A stretch of 64,000 nt of DNA from Devosia elaeis (GTDB lineage: Bacteria; Pseudomonadota; Alphaproteobacteria; Rhizobiales; Devosiaceae): assembly GCF_001650025.1 (NCBI RefSeq), contig NZ_LVVY01000071.1:1-64000 (forward strand), written 5' to 3'. Position 1 is the first letter of the stretch; each line of letters begins with the position of its first letter. The translations under genes and the position numbers were made by a program. Shown here piece by piece: positions 35,319 through 44,174 of this stretch. The notes beneath the pieces were generated by a model. It did not search any database and had not been told where the DNA came from. It saw nothing but the letters and a program-made list of their open reading frames with translations.

Positions 35319-35917
35319 AGCGCTTGCTGCTGGTGCGCCATGGCGAATCGGAATGGAACGCGGTTCGCCGCCTGCAGGGCCAGGCCGATATCGGCCTTTC
35401 CGAGAAAGGCGAGGCCCAGGCGCGCGCCCTGGCGCCCATGGTGGAACAATTGGCGCCCGACCTGGTGATCACCTCCGACCTGCGCCGCGCCCGCCACACC
35501 GCCGAACTGCTCGGCTTTCCCGATGCCCGGCCCGAGCCGGACCTGCGCGAGGTCGATGTCGGCGACTGGACCGGCCAGGAGATCGCCCGCATCATCGCCG
35601 ACCAGCCCGATGCCTATCGCGGCTGGCGGGCCGGCAGTTTCGCACCGCCGGGGGGCGAGGACTGGGCCGATTTCTGCGCCCGCACCGCCCGCGCCACCCA
35701 GGCGGCCGCCAGCTCCGCCGACCGCCTGCTGGTGATCTGCCATGGCGGCGTCATCCGCGCCTTGCTGCAGACCCTGCTCGATCTCTCGCCGCGCCGCATC
35801 ATTCCCGTCGGCCCGGCCAGCCTCACCATCCTCGCCAGCAAACAAGGCGAGAGCGTCATGCGCCTCGAAGTGTTCAACTATGCGCCCGGCGGCCCCATAT
35901 TGGACGCGCCGGACTAG
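35315..35917 (+). CDS. Histidine phosphatase family protein
   Basis: The 200-residue enzyme belongs to the phosphoglycerate-mutase-like branch of histidine phosphatases. The catalytic motif LVRHGESEWN is at the N-terminus, the second arginine in TSDLRRARHTAE and the second histidine in VICHGGVIRALL. It is translationally coupled to the ATPase gene, so a role in removing phosphate from the imported compound is likely but not shown. Cytosolic, no signal peptide. Confidence 0.88.
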   Translation: MKRLLLVRHGESEWNAVRRLQGQADIGLSEKGEAQARALAPMVEQLAPDLVITSDLRRARHTAELLGFPDARPEPDLREVDVGDWTGQEIARIIADQPDAYRGWRAGSFAPPGGEDWADFCARTARATQAAASSADRLLVICHGGVIRALLQTLLDLSPRRIIPVGPASLTILASKQGESVMRLEVFNYAPGGPILDAPD

Positions 35918-35937
35918 CTCTGCTCACTGGCGGTCGC

Positions 35938-36348
35938 TCACCGCGATCCCGGCACGGCGGCGGGTGGCCTATACTGCGCGGGGCCGTCAGTGGTCGTGAA
36001 GCGTTCGGTAACCCAGCCTTCGAGTGTCGGATTGAGATCGACCAGCAGCCACCCATCCTGGCGGTCGAGCACGCGCAATCGGGTGCCGCGCGGCAGCGCG
36101 GTGATCAGATCGGCCGCCTGGCTCGGGGCGTGGCGCACATTGAGCGAGGCGACATTGACGAAGCGCGGCACGTCGAGCGGCACCGATGCGGGCGATGCCT
36201 GCGTCGCGGTCCGTGGGGCCGCCGGCTTCGCCGCGGAGGGGGCGGGGCGATCCGCATTCCCCATGATGCCGAACTGGAAAATGCCGAAGGCCAGAAGCCC
36301 GAGAATGGCCCAGCCGACAAGGTTCGAATTCTGCTTCTTCCTGGCCAT
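35938..36348 (-). CDS. Membrane-anchored SH3-domain protein
   Basis: This 136-residue protein has one N-terminal membrane segment (NLVGWAILGLLAFGIFQFGI), an Ala/Pro-rich linker, and one bacterial SH3 domain from about residue 62 (VNVASLNVRHAPSQAADLI ... GWLLVDLNPTLEGWVTERF). The domain would lie in the periplasm, probably at the cell wall. It converges with the phosphatase gene, leaving 20 bp between them with no obvious terminator. Its function is not known. Confidence 0.8.
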   Translation of the reverse strand: MARKKQNSNLVGWAILGLLAFGIFQFGIMGNADRPAPSAAKPAAPRTATQASPASVPLDVPRFVNVASLNVRHAPSQAADLITALPRGTRLRVLDRQDGWLLVDLNPTLEGWVTERFTTTDGPAQYRPPAAVPGSR

Positions 36349-36552
36349 TCATACGCACCTGTTCACCCGCCCATATTGCGGCAAGCCTCTTAACAGATGG
36401 CGTATGGCAGGCGTGTCCACCTCCCGCGAACCGGGCCTGCGGACCGCCCTCGCCCTTATTTGGTAATGCTCGGCCATTAACCATACGTGGTGATTCTCGG
36501 CGTCATGGTCGGTAATCGGCATGGGGCCGGAAGCGCTTGGGGAGGAATGGGC

Positions 36553-39500
36553 ATGAAGAAAGCCGCAATCATCGTGGCGGTGCTGGCTGTTCTTGCGGTC
36601 GGATCGGTGTTCCTGCTGCCCCTGGCGCTGAGTTCGGATGGCATGCGTGCGGCGCTGGCCCGCCAATTGTCCGAGGCGGCGGGGGCGGAGATCGCCTTTA
36701 ACGGGCCGATTCGCTTTTCGGTCGTTCCCGATTTCGGCATCGTCATCGAGGACATGGCCTATAGAACCGGCGACGGCGCGGTTTCGGTGACGGCGGCGCG
36801 ATCGGTGGCCTCGGTGGCGCCGCTGTCGCTGTTTTCAAGCCAGATCCGAATCACCGGGATCGAACTCGAAAGCCCGCGCGTGGTGCTGGGGACAGTGGCG
36901 GCGTCCCCGCAAGCGCCGCAGCCGGCCGGGACCGCGAGCGGCGACGTTTTCGAAATGCTCGCGGGTTTTCTCGAAAGGCTTTCCATCGACCAGGTGGTCA
37001 TCAGCAATGGCGCGGTGGCCCAGAGCCGCGATGGCGCGGTGACCGAGATCGCCGGCGACGTTGCGCTGCAACTGGCCGTGCCCGGCATCGACCGGCCCGC
37101 TTCGCTGGCGGTTTCGGGTGTGATGGACGGCCAGCGGCTGGAACTGGCGGCCGATATCGGCTCGCTGCGCGACCTGCTGGGGCGCCAGCCGGCCGACTTC
37201 TCGCTCTCCACCAGGATGGAGCATCCGCCGCACCCCCTGCTGGCCGAGCTCAGCACGTCGGGCAGAATCCAGCTGGCCGAGGATGGCGGCTATCATGTCA
37301 GCGGCGGCGAGGTTGCGAGCGGCGGGCAGACGATGCGGCTCGATGCAAGCTATGTGCCGGGCGAGCGCCCCTATGTGATGGCCAAGGTGGTGGCGGGCAA
37401 TCTCGATTATTCCGATTTCCAGCCCGCGTCGGCCGCCGAAGGCGAAGCGGGCGCGGGCGGCGGGACGCCCGATCTGTCCGCGCTCAGGGGGATCGACGCC
37501 GATATCGAATTGCGGGCCGATGCGCTCAGGGCCGGCGAGGCGCAGGCGCAGGACGTGGTCCTGGCGGCGCAATTGCGCGACGGCCGGCTCAGCTCGTCGG
37601 TCACGTCCGGGCAGATCGCCGGCGGCAGCATGGCGGCGGGCCTGGTGATGGACGTCAATGGCGATGTGCCGCAATCGAGCGGATCGCTCGGGGCTTCGGC
37701 CATCGACCTGCAGCAGGTTCTGGCGCTGGCGGGCCAATCGGCGCCGGTCTCGGGAAAGCTGTCTTCCGATCTGCAATATGCCTTTCGGGGGCTCGATGCG
37801 GAGGCCATCCGCAATTCGCTGAACCTGCGGGGGACGGTTTCCATCGGCGAAGGCCGGGCGCAGGTGCCGCAACTGGCCGCGCTCGGCACCGACGTGGTGG
37901 AGGCGCTGGAGGCCGGCGTCGAGATCGAAAACGTGCTCGAGCCGCTGTCGCTCTCCGGTACGGCGCGGTGGAACGGCGAGAATTTCGGCTTTGCCAGTTC
38001 GCTCGCGCTGTCGGACCTGCTCTGGGGACAGGCGGGCATTGTCTCGCTCGATTTCAAGTCGCAAGTGCTCGACGCGCGCTTTTCCGGCACTGTCGATCCG
38101 CAGGGTTCGATTGCCGGCAAGGCCGATGTCTCGGCGGCGTCTCTCAGCCGGGCGCTGGGCTGGCTGGGCCAGGCGACGGGCACGCCGCTCGGCCGCTTCA
38201 GCTTTTCGGGCGGGCTTTCGGCCGGCAGTGCGCAATTGGCGATGAGCGAGGCGACGATCGGGCTCGACGACATGACGGCCAGGGGCTCGGCGTCGATCGC
38301 CCTGACCGGCAAGCCCAGGATCACGGCGGCGCTGGCGGTGGACAGGCTCGATTTCGGCGCATTGACGGGCGGTGGGCAGGGCGGCGCCGCGGCGGCCGGC
38401 TCCGGGCCGGCGCCGATCGACCTTGCCATGCTGCGCCTGTTCGATGCCGATATTCGCCTGGACGCCACCGAAATCGGCTATGGCGAGGTCAAGGCCGGGC
38501 CGGCCACGGCCGTGCTGTCGGTGGCGGGCGGCGTGGCCGAGCTTTCGGTGCCGCAGGCCGGCTTCTATGACGGCGCGGTCACGGCCAAGGTGACGGCGAA
38601 CGGGGCGGGCGACGTGCCGGCCATTGCGCTCGTGGCCGCCATGGATGGCGTCGAGGCGCTGCCTCTGCTGACGACGGCGGCCGGGTTCCAGCATATCGAA
38701 GGCAAGCTCAAGGCGAGCGTCGAGGTTTCGGGCTCGGGCGCCGATACCGATGCCTTTACCCGTTCGCTGACCGGGCCGGTCAATGTGGTCTTTTCCAATG
38801 GCGCGCTGCGCGGGATCGACGTGGCGGGACTGGTGCGCAATGTGCAATCGCTGATCGGCGGCTCTTATGCCGCGAATTCTGAGGCGAAGACCGAGTTCAC
38901 CGAGCTTTCCATCGGTGCCGATATCCGCAACGGGGTGGCCACCTTCCCCGACATAAGGCTGCTGGGGCCGCTGGTGCGGATGGGCGGGCAGGGCACGGTG
39001 GACCTCACTGCCCGGACGATCGACATGCGGCTCGATCCGCGCGTCGTCGCTTCGCTCGACGGGCAGGGCGGCGCCTTCGACGTTTCGGGCCTGGGCATGC
39101 CGATCGTCATCGATGGTCCGCTGGCCGCGCCCCGCATCTATCCCGATCTCACCAACCTCCTGGCCGATCCCAACCGCGCCTTGCAGGCCATGTCGCAATT
39201 GGGTGGCGGCATCGGCGAACTGGCCAATGGCGCGTCGGGCGCGCTTGGCGGGCTGGGCGCTGCCCTGGGTGACGACCCGAGCGCGGCGGCCGATGGGGTG
39301 ATGACGAACCTGCTCGGCCAATTGGCCGGCGGACAGGCGGGCAATGGGGGCAATGGCACGCAGCCGACCGGCCAGGACCTGTTCAATTCCCTGCTCGGCG
39401 GGGCCTTGGGAACGCAGGCGCCGACATTAGCGGCTCCGCCAAGCCAGGACCAGCAACCCGTGGTCGAAGCCCCGGCGACGCCGCCTCCGGTTCAGACGGT

Positions 39501-39702
39501 TCCCGCCAATCTTCCCCTGCCCCGGCCGGACCCGAGAGGGCCGGCGCCGGCAATGCCGGTGACGCAGCCCGCGCCCGTGACGGAGCCGGCACCCGAGCCC
39601 GCGCCGGACATGCCAGCGGTGGATGAATGGGTGCCCGAACCGGCAGCGGAGGAAAATCCGCTCGATCTCATCAACAGCCTCATCCAGCAGAGCGGGCTCT
39701 GA
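36553..39702 (+). CDS. AsmA family protein
   Basis: This 1049-residue protein has an N-terminal membrane anchor (KKAAIIVAVLAVLAVGSVFLLPLAL), the AsmA N-terminal domain, a long beta-rich middle, and the AsmA C-terminal region (about 650-870, with VNVVFSNGALRGIDVAGLVRN and VDLTARTIDMRLDPRVVASL). A Pro/Ala-rich tail follows from about residue 950. Proteins of this family form periplasmic bridges that move phospholipids to the outer membrane. ATG 36553 was chosen since GGAGG lies 7 nt upstream; the ATG at 36547 is too close to it. Confidence 0.9.
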   Translation: MKKAAIIVAVLAVLAVGSVFLLPLALSSDGMRAALARQLSEAAGAEIAFNGPIRFSVVPDFGIVIEDMAYRTGDGAVSVTAARSVASVAPLSLFSSQIRITGIELESPRVVLGTVAASPQAPQPAGTASGDVFEMLAGFLERLSIDQVVISNGAVAQSRDGAVTEIAGDVALQLAVPGIDRPASLAVSGVMDGQRLELAADIGSLRDLLGRQPADFSLSTRMEHPPHPLLAELSTSGRIQLAEDGGYHVSGGEVASGGQTMRLDASYVPGERPYVMAKVVAGNLDYSDFQPASAAEGEAGAGGGTPDLSALRGIDADIELRADALRAGEAQAQDVVLAAQLRDGRLSSSVTSGQIAGGSMAAGLVMDVNGDVPQSSGSLGASAIDLQQVLALAGQSAPVSGKLSSDLQYAFRGLDAEAIRNSLNLRGTVSIGEGRAQVPQLAALGTDVVEALEAGVEIENVLEPLSLSGTARWNGENFGFASSLALSDLLWGQAGIVSLDFKSQVLDARFSGTVDPQGSIAGKADVSAASLSRALGWLGQATGTPLGRFSFSGGLSAGSAQLAMSEATIGLDDMTARGSASIALTGKPRITAALAVDRLDFGALTGGGQGGAAAAGSGPAPIDLAMLRLFDADIRLDATEIGYGEVKAGPATAVLSVAGGVAELSVPQAGFYDGAVTAKVTANGAGDVPAIALVAAMDGVEALPLLTTAAGFQHIEGKLKASVEVSGSGADTDAFTRSLTGPVNVVFSNGALRGIDVAGLVRNVQSLIGGSYAANSEAKTEFTELSIGADIRNGVATFPDIRLLGPLVRMGGQGTVDLTARTIDMRLDPRVVASLDGQGGAFDVSGLGMPIVIDGPLAAPRIYPDLTNLLADPNRALQAMSQLGGGIGELANGASGALGGLGAALGDDPSAAADGVMTNLLGQLAGGQAGNGGNGTQPTGQDLFNSLLGGALGTQAPTLAAPPSQDQQPVVEAPATPPPVQTVPANLPLPRPDPRGPAPAMPVTQPAPVTEPAPEPAPDMPAVDEWVPEPAAEENPLDLINSLIQQSGL

Positions 39703-39751
39703 GGCGATTGCTCCGACGATTGGGGAAAGCGGGCAGGTCGCGACGACGCAG

Positions 39752-39782
39752 AAAAGCAAAAAGGGTCCTTGCGGACCCTTTG
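39752..39782 (-). terminator. Intrinsic terminator of tRNA-Gly
   Basis: On the minus strand AAAGGGTCC-GCAA-GGACCCTTT is followed by TTGCTTTT. The 9-bp stem is perfect. It lies about 30 bp beyond the tRNA 3' end. Confidence 0.85.
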
Positions 39783-39811
39783 CACCCAAGGCTTGCGACA
39801 CCTTGGGAAAT

Positions 39812-39886
39812 TGGAGCGGGCGATGGGATTCGAACCCACGACCCTAACCTTGGCAAGGTTATGCTCTACCCCTGAGCTACACCCGC
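39812..39886 (-). tRNA. tRNA-Gly(GCC)
   Basis: The minus strand gives a 75-nt cloverleaf: acceptor GCGGGTG paired with CGCCCGC, D-arm with GCTCAGGGGTAGAGC, anticodon stem AACCT/AGGTT around TGCCA with anticodon GCC, T-arm GTGGGTTCGAATCCCAT, and an encoded CCA end. Confidence 0.98.
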
Positions 39887-40080
39887 GCTCCGTCTCGCTG
39901 CACTTGGCAGTGCCGCGATGCGCGCCTATATGCCCAATCGCCGGACCGATTGCAACCCAGTTTTTCGCGGGATCGTCATCTTCTCGATAGCCTGTGGGAA
40001 AGGGGGCTTGCCAGTGCCCCGCCGCTGGGCGCAAAAAGGCCGCGCACAGCGAGTTTGAACACGATCGAGAGCCGTTGCCG

Positions 40081-41022
40081 ATGAACGTTTCCCTCAATGG
40101 CGCCCCGGCGCCCGCGCCCAATGCCGCCGATCTGATCCGCGATGGCAGCGATGCCGGCTTCATGGCCGATGTCATCGAAGTCTCCCGCGACGTGCCGGTC
40201 CTGGTGGATTTCTGGGCGCCCTGGTGCGGCCCCTGCCGCCAGCTCGGCCCGGCCATCGAAAAGGTGGTGACCGAAAAGGCCGGGCAGATTCGGCTGGTCA
40301 AGATCAATATCGACGAGCATCCCCAGATCGCCGGGCAATTGGGCGTGAAATCCATCCCGGCCGTCTTCGCCTTTGCCGGCGGCCGCCCGGTCGACGGCTT
40401 CATGGGCGCCATGCCGGAAGGCGAGGTGCGCCGCTTCGCCGAAAAGGTGATCGCCGCCGCCGGCGCTCCGGAGCCGCAGACCGATTCGCTCGAGGGCCAG
40501 ATCGCCGAGGCCCTCAAGATGGCCGAAGCGGCCCGCGACGCGGGCGAACTGGGCCAGGCCGCGCAGATCTACGGCATGGTGCTGCAACGGGTGCCCGACC
40601 ACGCCGACGCCCTTATCGGGCTGGCCGGCATCTATATGAGCGCCGACGAGGTCGACCAGGCCAAGGTGACGCTCGACATGCTGCCCGAGGACAAGCGCAG
40701 CGGGGATGCCTATGCGGCGCTGACCAACGCCATCCGGCTGCGCGAAGAGGCCGCGGGCCTCTCGGAAGCCTCGGCGCTGGAAGCGGCCATCGCCGCCGAT
40801 CCGGACAATCACCAGGCCCGCTTCGATCTGGCCATCGTGCGCAATGCCGAGGGCAGGCGGCTGGAAGCCGCCGAAGCGCTGGTGGCCATCATCAAGCGCG
40901 ACCGCGCCTGGGAAGAGGATGGCGCCCGCAAGAAGCTGCTCGAATTGTTCGAAGCCTGGGGCCCCAAGGACCCGGCGACGCTCAAGGGCCGGCGCCTGCT
41001 CTCCACGGCTCTGTTTTCCTGA
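40081..41022 (+). CDS. cnoX: Thioredoxin-TPR chaperone, CnoX type
   Basis: This 313-residue protein has an N-terminal thioredoxin domain with active site WCGPC at residues 48-52 and cis-proline region SIPAVFAF, followed by TPR-like helices (about 140-300). CnoX (YbbN) holds unfolded proteins during oxidative stress and hands them to chaperones. Alphaproteobacterial members keep a redox-active WCGPC, unlike E. coli. It heads a three-gene unit with a Lon-domain protein and a Trm112 protein, an arrangement common in alphaproteobacteria. Confidence 0.88.
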   Translation: MNVSLNGAPAPAPNAADLIRDGSDAGFMADVIEVSRDVPVLVDFWAPWCGPCRQLGPAIEKVVTEKAGQIRLVKINIDEHPQIAGQLGVKSIPAVFAFAGGRPVDGFMGAMPEGEVRRFAEKVIAAAGAPEPQTDSLEGQIAEALKMAEAARDAGELGQAAQIYGMVLQRVPDHADALIGLAGIYMSADEVDQAKVTLDMLPEDKRSGDAYAALTNAIRLREEAAGLSEASALEAAIAADPDNHQARFDLAIVRNAEGRRLEAAEALVAIIKRDRAWEEDGARKKLLELFEAWGPKDPATLKGRRLLSTALFS

Positions 41023-41033
41023 ACGGGGAGTCC

Positions 41034-41693
41034 ATGCGCAAGCGTCCCGCCCAGCCCGCCGACCTGCCGCGCCAGGTGCCGCTCTTTCCCCTGAGCGGCG
41101 CCCTGCTGCTGCCCTTCACGCATCGGCCGCTCAATATCTTCGAGCCGCGCTATCTCGACATGGTCGATGCCGCCCTGGCGGCGGAAAGGCTGATCGGGCT
41201 GATCCAGCCGCAGGATGCCAGCGAGGAAAGTCCCCAGGGCGCCGCGCCGCTGCAGGAGATAGGGTGCCTGGGGCGGCTGACCCATTTCGAGGAAAGCGGC
41301 GACGGGCGCTATTTCATCATCCTCGAAGGGGTGACGCGCTTCCGCCTGGTTCGCGAACTGGAGGTCGAGACGCCCTATCGGCAGGCCGAAATCGAGGCGG
41401 GGGATTTCGCCTCCGATTTCACCCGCGATTTCGGCGAGGCCGCGGTGGACCGCACCCGCTTCGTCCGGATGATGCGCGACTATGCCGAATTCGCCAATAT
41501 CGAGCTCAATTGGGAAGAGATCGAAAGCACCGGCACGGCCGACCTGGTCAATTTCTGCTGCATGGTCTCGCCCTATGGCGCCGCCGAAAAGCAGGTCCTG
41601 CTCGAGGCGCCCTCGCTGGAGGCCCGCGCCGAAACGCTGATCGCCATGACCGAATATGAAATGGCGCGCACCAATGCGGCTCCGCTCAACTGA
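41034..41693 (+). CDS. Lon substrate-binding-domain protein
   Basis: The 219-residue protein is a stand-alone version of the N-terminal domain of Lon protease: VPLFPLSGALLLPFTHRPLNIFEPRYLDMVDAAL opens it, and RLTHFEESGDGRYFIILEGVTRFRL is the conserved second segment. The AAA+ and protease domains are missing, as in the normal stand-alone family. It probably binds peptides or damaged protein next to CnoX; this is inference. Starts 12 nt after cnoX and overlaps the next gene by one base. Confidence 0.88.
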   Translation: MRKRPAQPADLPRQVPLFPLSGALLLPFTHRPLNIFEPRYLDMVDAALAAERLIGLIQPQDASEESPQGAAPLQEIGCLGRLTHFEESGDGRYFIILEGVTRFRLVRELEVETPYRQAEIEAGDFASDFTRDFGEAAVDRTRFVRMMRDYAEFANIELNWEEIESTGTADLVNFCCMVSPYGAAEKQVLLEAPSLEARAETLIAMTEYEMARTNAAPLN

Positions 41694-41926
41694 TGAACGA
41701 GCCGGAGCAAAATCCCCGCCACAAGCTCAACCCGCTTATGCTGGAAATGCTGGTCTGCCCGCTGACCAAGACCCGGCTCATGCTGGCGCGGGACAGCGAC
41801 GAATTGATTTCCATCGCCGCCCGACTGGCCTTCCCCATCACCCGGGACGTGCCGCTGCTCAGCCTCGATGAGGCGCGCACCATCGAGGGCGACGAGCTGG
41901 AAAGATTGTCCAGACATTTGCGCTGA
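41693..41926 (+). CDS. Trm112 family protein
   Basis: This 77-residue protein has the Trm112/UPF0434 pattern NPLMLEMLVCPLTKTRLML ... ISIAARLAFPITRDVPLL. In eukaryotes Trm112 activates methyltransferases; the role of the bacterial protein is unknown. Only one of the usual zinc-binding cysteines (CPLTK) is present, so it probably does not bind zinc. It overlaps the stop codon of the Lon-domain gene (TGATGA). Confidence 0.85.
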   Translation: MNEPEQNPRHKLNPLMLEMLVCPLTKTRLMLARDSDELISIAARLAFPITRDVPLLSLDEARTIEGDELERLSRHLR

Positions 41927-42090
41927 AGCCGGCCGCGCCGGTTCGATGTCAAAGAGCCTTCCGCAGCGCTCGCGCGCGCCGAAGTGCCGGCCGGTTTAAA
42001 AACTTCCGGGTTTGGAACGTCGATGGAAGCCCCGAGGCGGATTCCGCCTCAGAATTTAAAAACGAGACGCAAACCGCCCCGGGGCGTCTG

Positions 42091-42176
42091 CCATTCGCGC
42101 ATAGCGCTCATGGCCTTCTCCCCTCAAATCTCTCCACTGGAGAGATTTGCCCTTCGGGACGGCTCGAAGTCCGGCA
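42091..42176. repeat. 84-bp direct repeat, copy 1
   Basis: Starts CCATTCGCGCATAGCGCTC and contains the inner palindrome AAATCTCTCCACTGGAGAGATTT. About 95% identical to 42717-42800. Confidence 0.85.
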
Positions 42177-42366
42177 GGGGGTTTCCTAGGGCCGGCTCTC
42201 ACCGGAATTTCCCATCCCCGGACCCAGCCCCCGTTAACGATGCAGGGGCCTCCCGACTGTCGCCGGGCGGTTGATCGTTGCAACCCCATCTCCACCCGGC
42301 TGATGGGGGGAGAGTAATGTGGGGTGATGGGGTGGGGATAAGTTTTGGTTTTTTGCATACGCCGGC

Positions 42367-42450
42367 TGTCATCCCGGCGGAGGCCGGGATCCATCTCGAG
42401 ATGCTTCGGCTGCGGGAGATGGACCCCGGGTCAAGCCCGGGGTGACAGAG
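42367..42450. repeat. Inverted REP-like pair
   Basis: GTCATCCCGGCGGAGGCCGG ... ATCCATCTC is mirrored by GAGATGGACCCC ... GGGGTGAC. Each arm also folds on itself. A related unit is at 61741-61815. Confidence 0.75.
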
Positions 42451-42545
42451 GGTGGGTGGGGAGGCTGGCAAGGAAGAACCCTCGGGTCGGGCCCGAGGGT
42501 GACGAACTGTGTGTGGGGTGGGTCGTGCGGCAAACGCGATGCGGC

Positions 42546-42580
42546 ACCCTCCCCCTTGCGGGGAGGGCTGGGGTGGGGGA
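42546..42580. repeat. Partial copy of the palindromic element (one arm)
   Basis: CCCTCCCCCTTGCGGGGAGG followed by GCTGGGGTGGGGG matches one arm of the elements at 19096, 22265 and 26907, with the stem loop TTGA changed to TTGC. Confidence 0.65.
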
Positions 42581-42716
42581 CGGGTGGCAGGGTGCCGAAA
42601 TCAGGCGCCGGTGCGCAGGAGCACCCCCTCCCAGCTTCGCCAGGCCTATCGGCCAAGCTGCGCTACCTCCCCCGTCAAGGAGGAGGTGGGGGTGCGGTGT
42701 TTGGGGCGGCTCCCCG

Positions 42717-42800
42717 CCATTCGCGCGTAGCGCTCATGGCCTTCTCGCCTCAAATCTCTCCACCGGAGAGATTTGCCCTTCGGGACGGCTCGAAGCCCGT
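42717..42800. repeat. 84-bp direct repeat, copy 2
   Basis: Starts CCATTCGCGCGTAGCGCTC and contains AAATCTCTCCACCGGAGAGATTT, here a perfect 23-bp-scale palindrome. Differs from copy 1 at about four positions. Confidence 0.85.
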
Positions 42801-42953
42801 CAAGGGGGCGGTGGGGGTTCGGTGTTTGCCGCATGATCCCGCTACCCACTGCTCGTCACCCTCGGGCTTGACCCGAGGGCATTCAGGGGGCGTGTGGTGG
42901 CTGACCTCGGGTCCACCCGACGGTGCGGCGTGGGCCTCACCCAAGAGGGGGGC

Positions 42954-44174
42954 CTAGATCGGCAATCCGTTCAGCAGCCGGGGGCCGGATGTGCCGGCGG
43001 CGGCGCGGATGAAGGCGGATTTGATCGGGACGGCGCGGTCGACCAGGCCCAGGCCGAAATCGCGCAGGGCGCGGAGCGGGGCGGCGTCGTTGGAGAAGAG
43101 CCGGTTCATGCCATCGGTGAAGGCGGCCATGGTCGTGGTGTCGAAGCGCCGCCAGGCCTGGTAGCGCTCCAGCACATCGGCATTGCCATGGTCGAGCCCC
43201 AGCCGCATGGCCTCCACCACCACTTCGGCCAGGGCCGCCACGTCCTTGAGGCCGAGATTGAGGCCCTGGCCGGCAATGGGATGAATGACATGGGCGGCGT
43301 CGCCGACCAAAGCCAGGCGCGGCCCGGCAAAGCTTTTGGCCAATTGCAGGCGCAGCGGAAAGCCCATCAGCCGGTCTTCGAGCGTGACCGCGCCCAGGCT
43401 CGAGCCCATCACCGCCTCGATCTCGCCCGCCAGGTTTTCGGCATCCATGGCGAGAAAACGCGGCGCATCTTCCGCCGCCTCGGTCCAGACCAGGGAGGAG
43501 CGATTGCCGGGCAGGGGAAGGCTGGCAAAGGGGCCGGCGGGGCGGAAATGCTCATAGGCTATGCCGTCATGCGGCAGGGCATGGGCAATGGTGGCGACCA
43601 GGCCCGTCTGGCGGTAATCATGCCCGAACGTGCCGATGCCGGCACGCTGGCGCAGGCCCGATTGGGCGCCGTCCGCCGCCACGATCAGCGGCGCTTCCAG
43701 CACGCGGCCATCGGCAAGGACCAGCCGGGCCAGCGCGCCCTCGCCGGACCAATCGGCGATTTCGGCCGGGGCCACCATGTCGAAGAGACCATCGGCCCCC
43801 GCCATCAGGGCGGCGGTGCTGGCGGTATTGGGCACCATATGCGCAAAGGCCTCGCCCGGCGCCACCTCGCCCTCGAATTGCAGGAACAGCGGCCGCGCCA
43901 GATCGCCATGGCCTGAATCGGTGATGCGCATGGCCGAGATGGGCTGCGCCTGCGCCGCCATGTCGTCCCAGACGCCCAGGGCCTCGAAAATATGCCGCAC
44001 GCCCGCCGCAATGGCCGAAGCGCGATTGTCGCGCGGCACGCTGAGCGGCCGCCGGTCGACCAGGGCCAGCCTCATGCCCGGGGCCGAACGTTCCAGGGCC
44101 AGGGCCAGCGTCAGCCCCACGGGCCCGCCGCCCACGATGATGACGTCATATCGGCTTGTTTCAGAACGGCTCAT
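42954..44174 (-). CDS. UbiH/UbiF family FAD-dependent hydroxylase
   Basis: This 406-residue flavin monooxygenase is of the type that hydroxylates the ubiquinone ring. The FAD-binding GxGxxG is in DVIIVGGGPVGLTLALAL near the N-terminus, the second motif in LIVAADGAQSGLRQRAGI, and the third in ALVGDAAHVIHPIAGQGLNLGLKDV. I chose ATG 44174 with AGGAG about 12 nt upstream; the longer frame upstream lacks homology. The ring position modified cannot be told from sequence alone. Confidence 0.92.
   Translation of the reverse strand: MSRSETSRYDVIIVGGGPVGLTLALALERSAPGMRLALVDRRPLSVPRDNRASAIAAGVRHIFEALGVWDDMAAQAQPISAMRITDSGHGDLARPLFLQFEGEVAPGEAFAHMVPNTASTAALMAGADGLFDMVAPAEIADWSGEGALARLVLADGRVLEAPLIVAADGAQSGLRQRAGIGTFGHDYRQTGLVATIAHALPHDGIAYEHFRPAGPFASLPLPGNRSSLVWTEAAEDAPRFLAMDAENLAGEIEAVMGSSLGAVTLEDRLMGFPLRLQLAKSFAGPRLALVGDAAHVIHPIAGQGLNLGLKDVAALAEVVVEAMRLGLDHGNADVLERYQAWRRFDTTTMAAFTDGMNRLFSNDAAPLRALRDFGLGLVDRAVPIKSAFIRAAAGTSGPRLLNGLPI

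Larger units (their letters stand above)
39703..40080. other. Intergenic region holding tRNA-Gly
   Basis: The 378 bp between the AsmA gene and the CnoX-like gene hold the minus-strand tRNA-Gly and its terminator. No integrase gene, attachment-site duplication or other coding sequence was seen. Confidence 0.7.
41927..42953. other. 1-kb non-coding tract built of repeats
   Basis: I see no gene here. The tract contains an 84-bp direct repeat (42091 and 42717), inverted REP-like pairs with GTCATCCCGG / CCGGGGTGAC arms (42367-42450), CCCTCGGG/CCCGAGGG units (about 42479 and 42855), and a partial copy of the palindromic element (42546-42580). Open frames across it are low-complexity and lack starts with ribosome sites. 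Confidence 0.75.

Noticed and set aside
36835-39321. An 828-codon minus-strand frame opposite the AsmA gene
   Set aside because: Arg/Gln-rich shadow. The plus-strand product has signal anchor and AsmA domains.
39812-39886. tRNA-Gly as an integration site for a genomic island
   Set aside because: No integrase, no duplicated tRNA 3' end and only ordinary chromosomal genes on both sides.
41927-42953. CRISPR array in the repeat-rich kilobase
   Set aside because: The repeats are of several kinds, irregularly spaced, and there are no cas genes.
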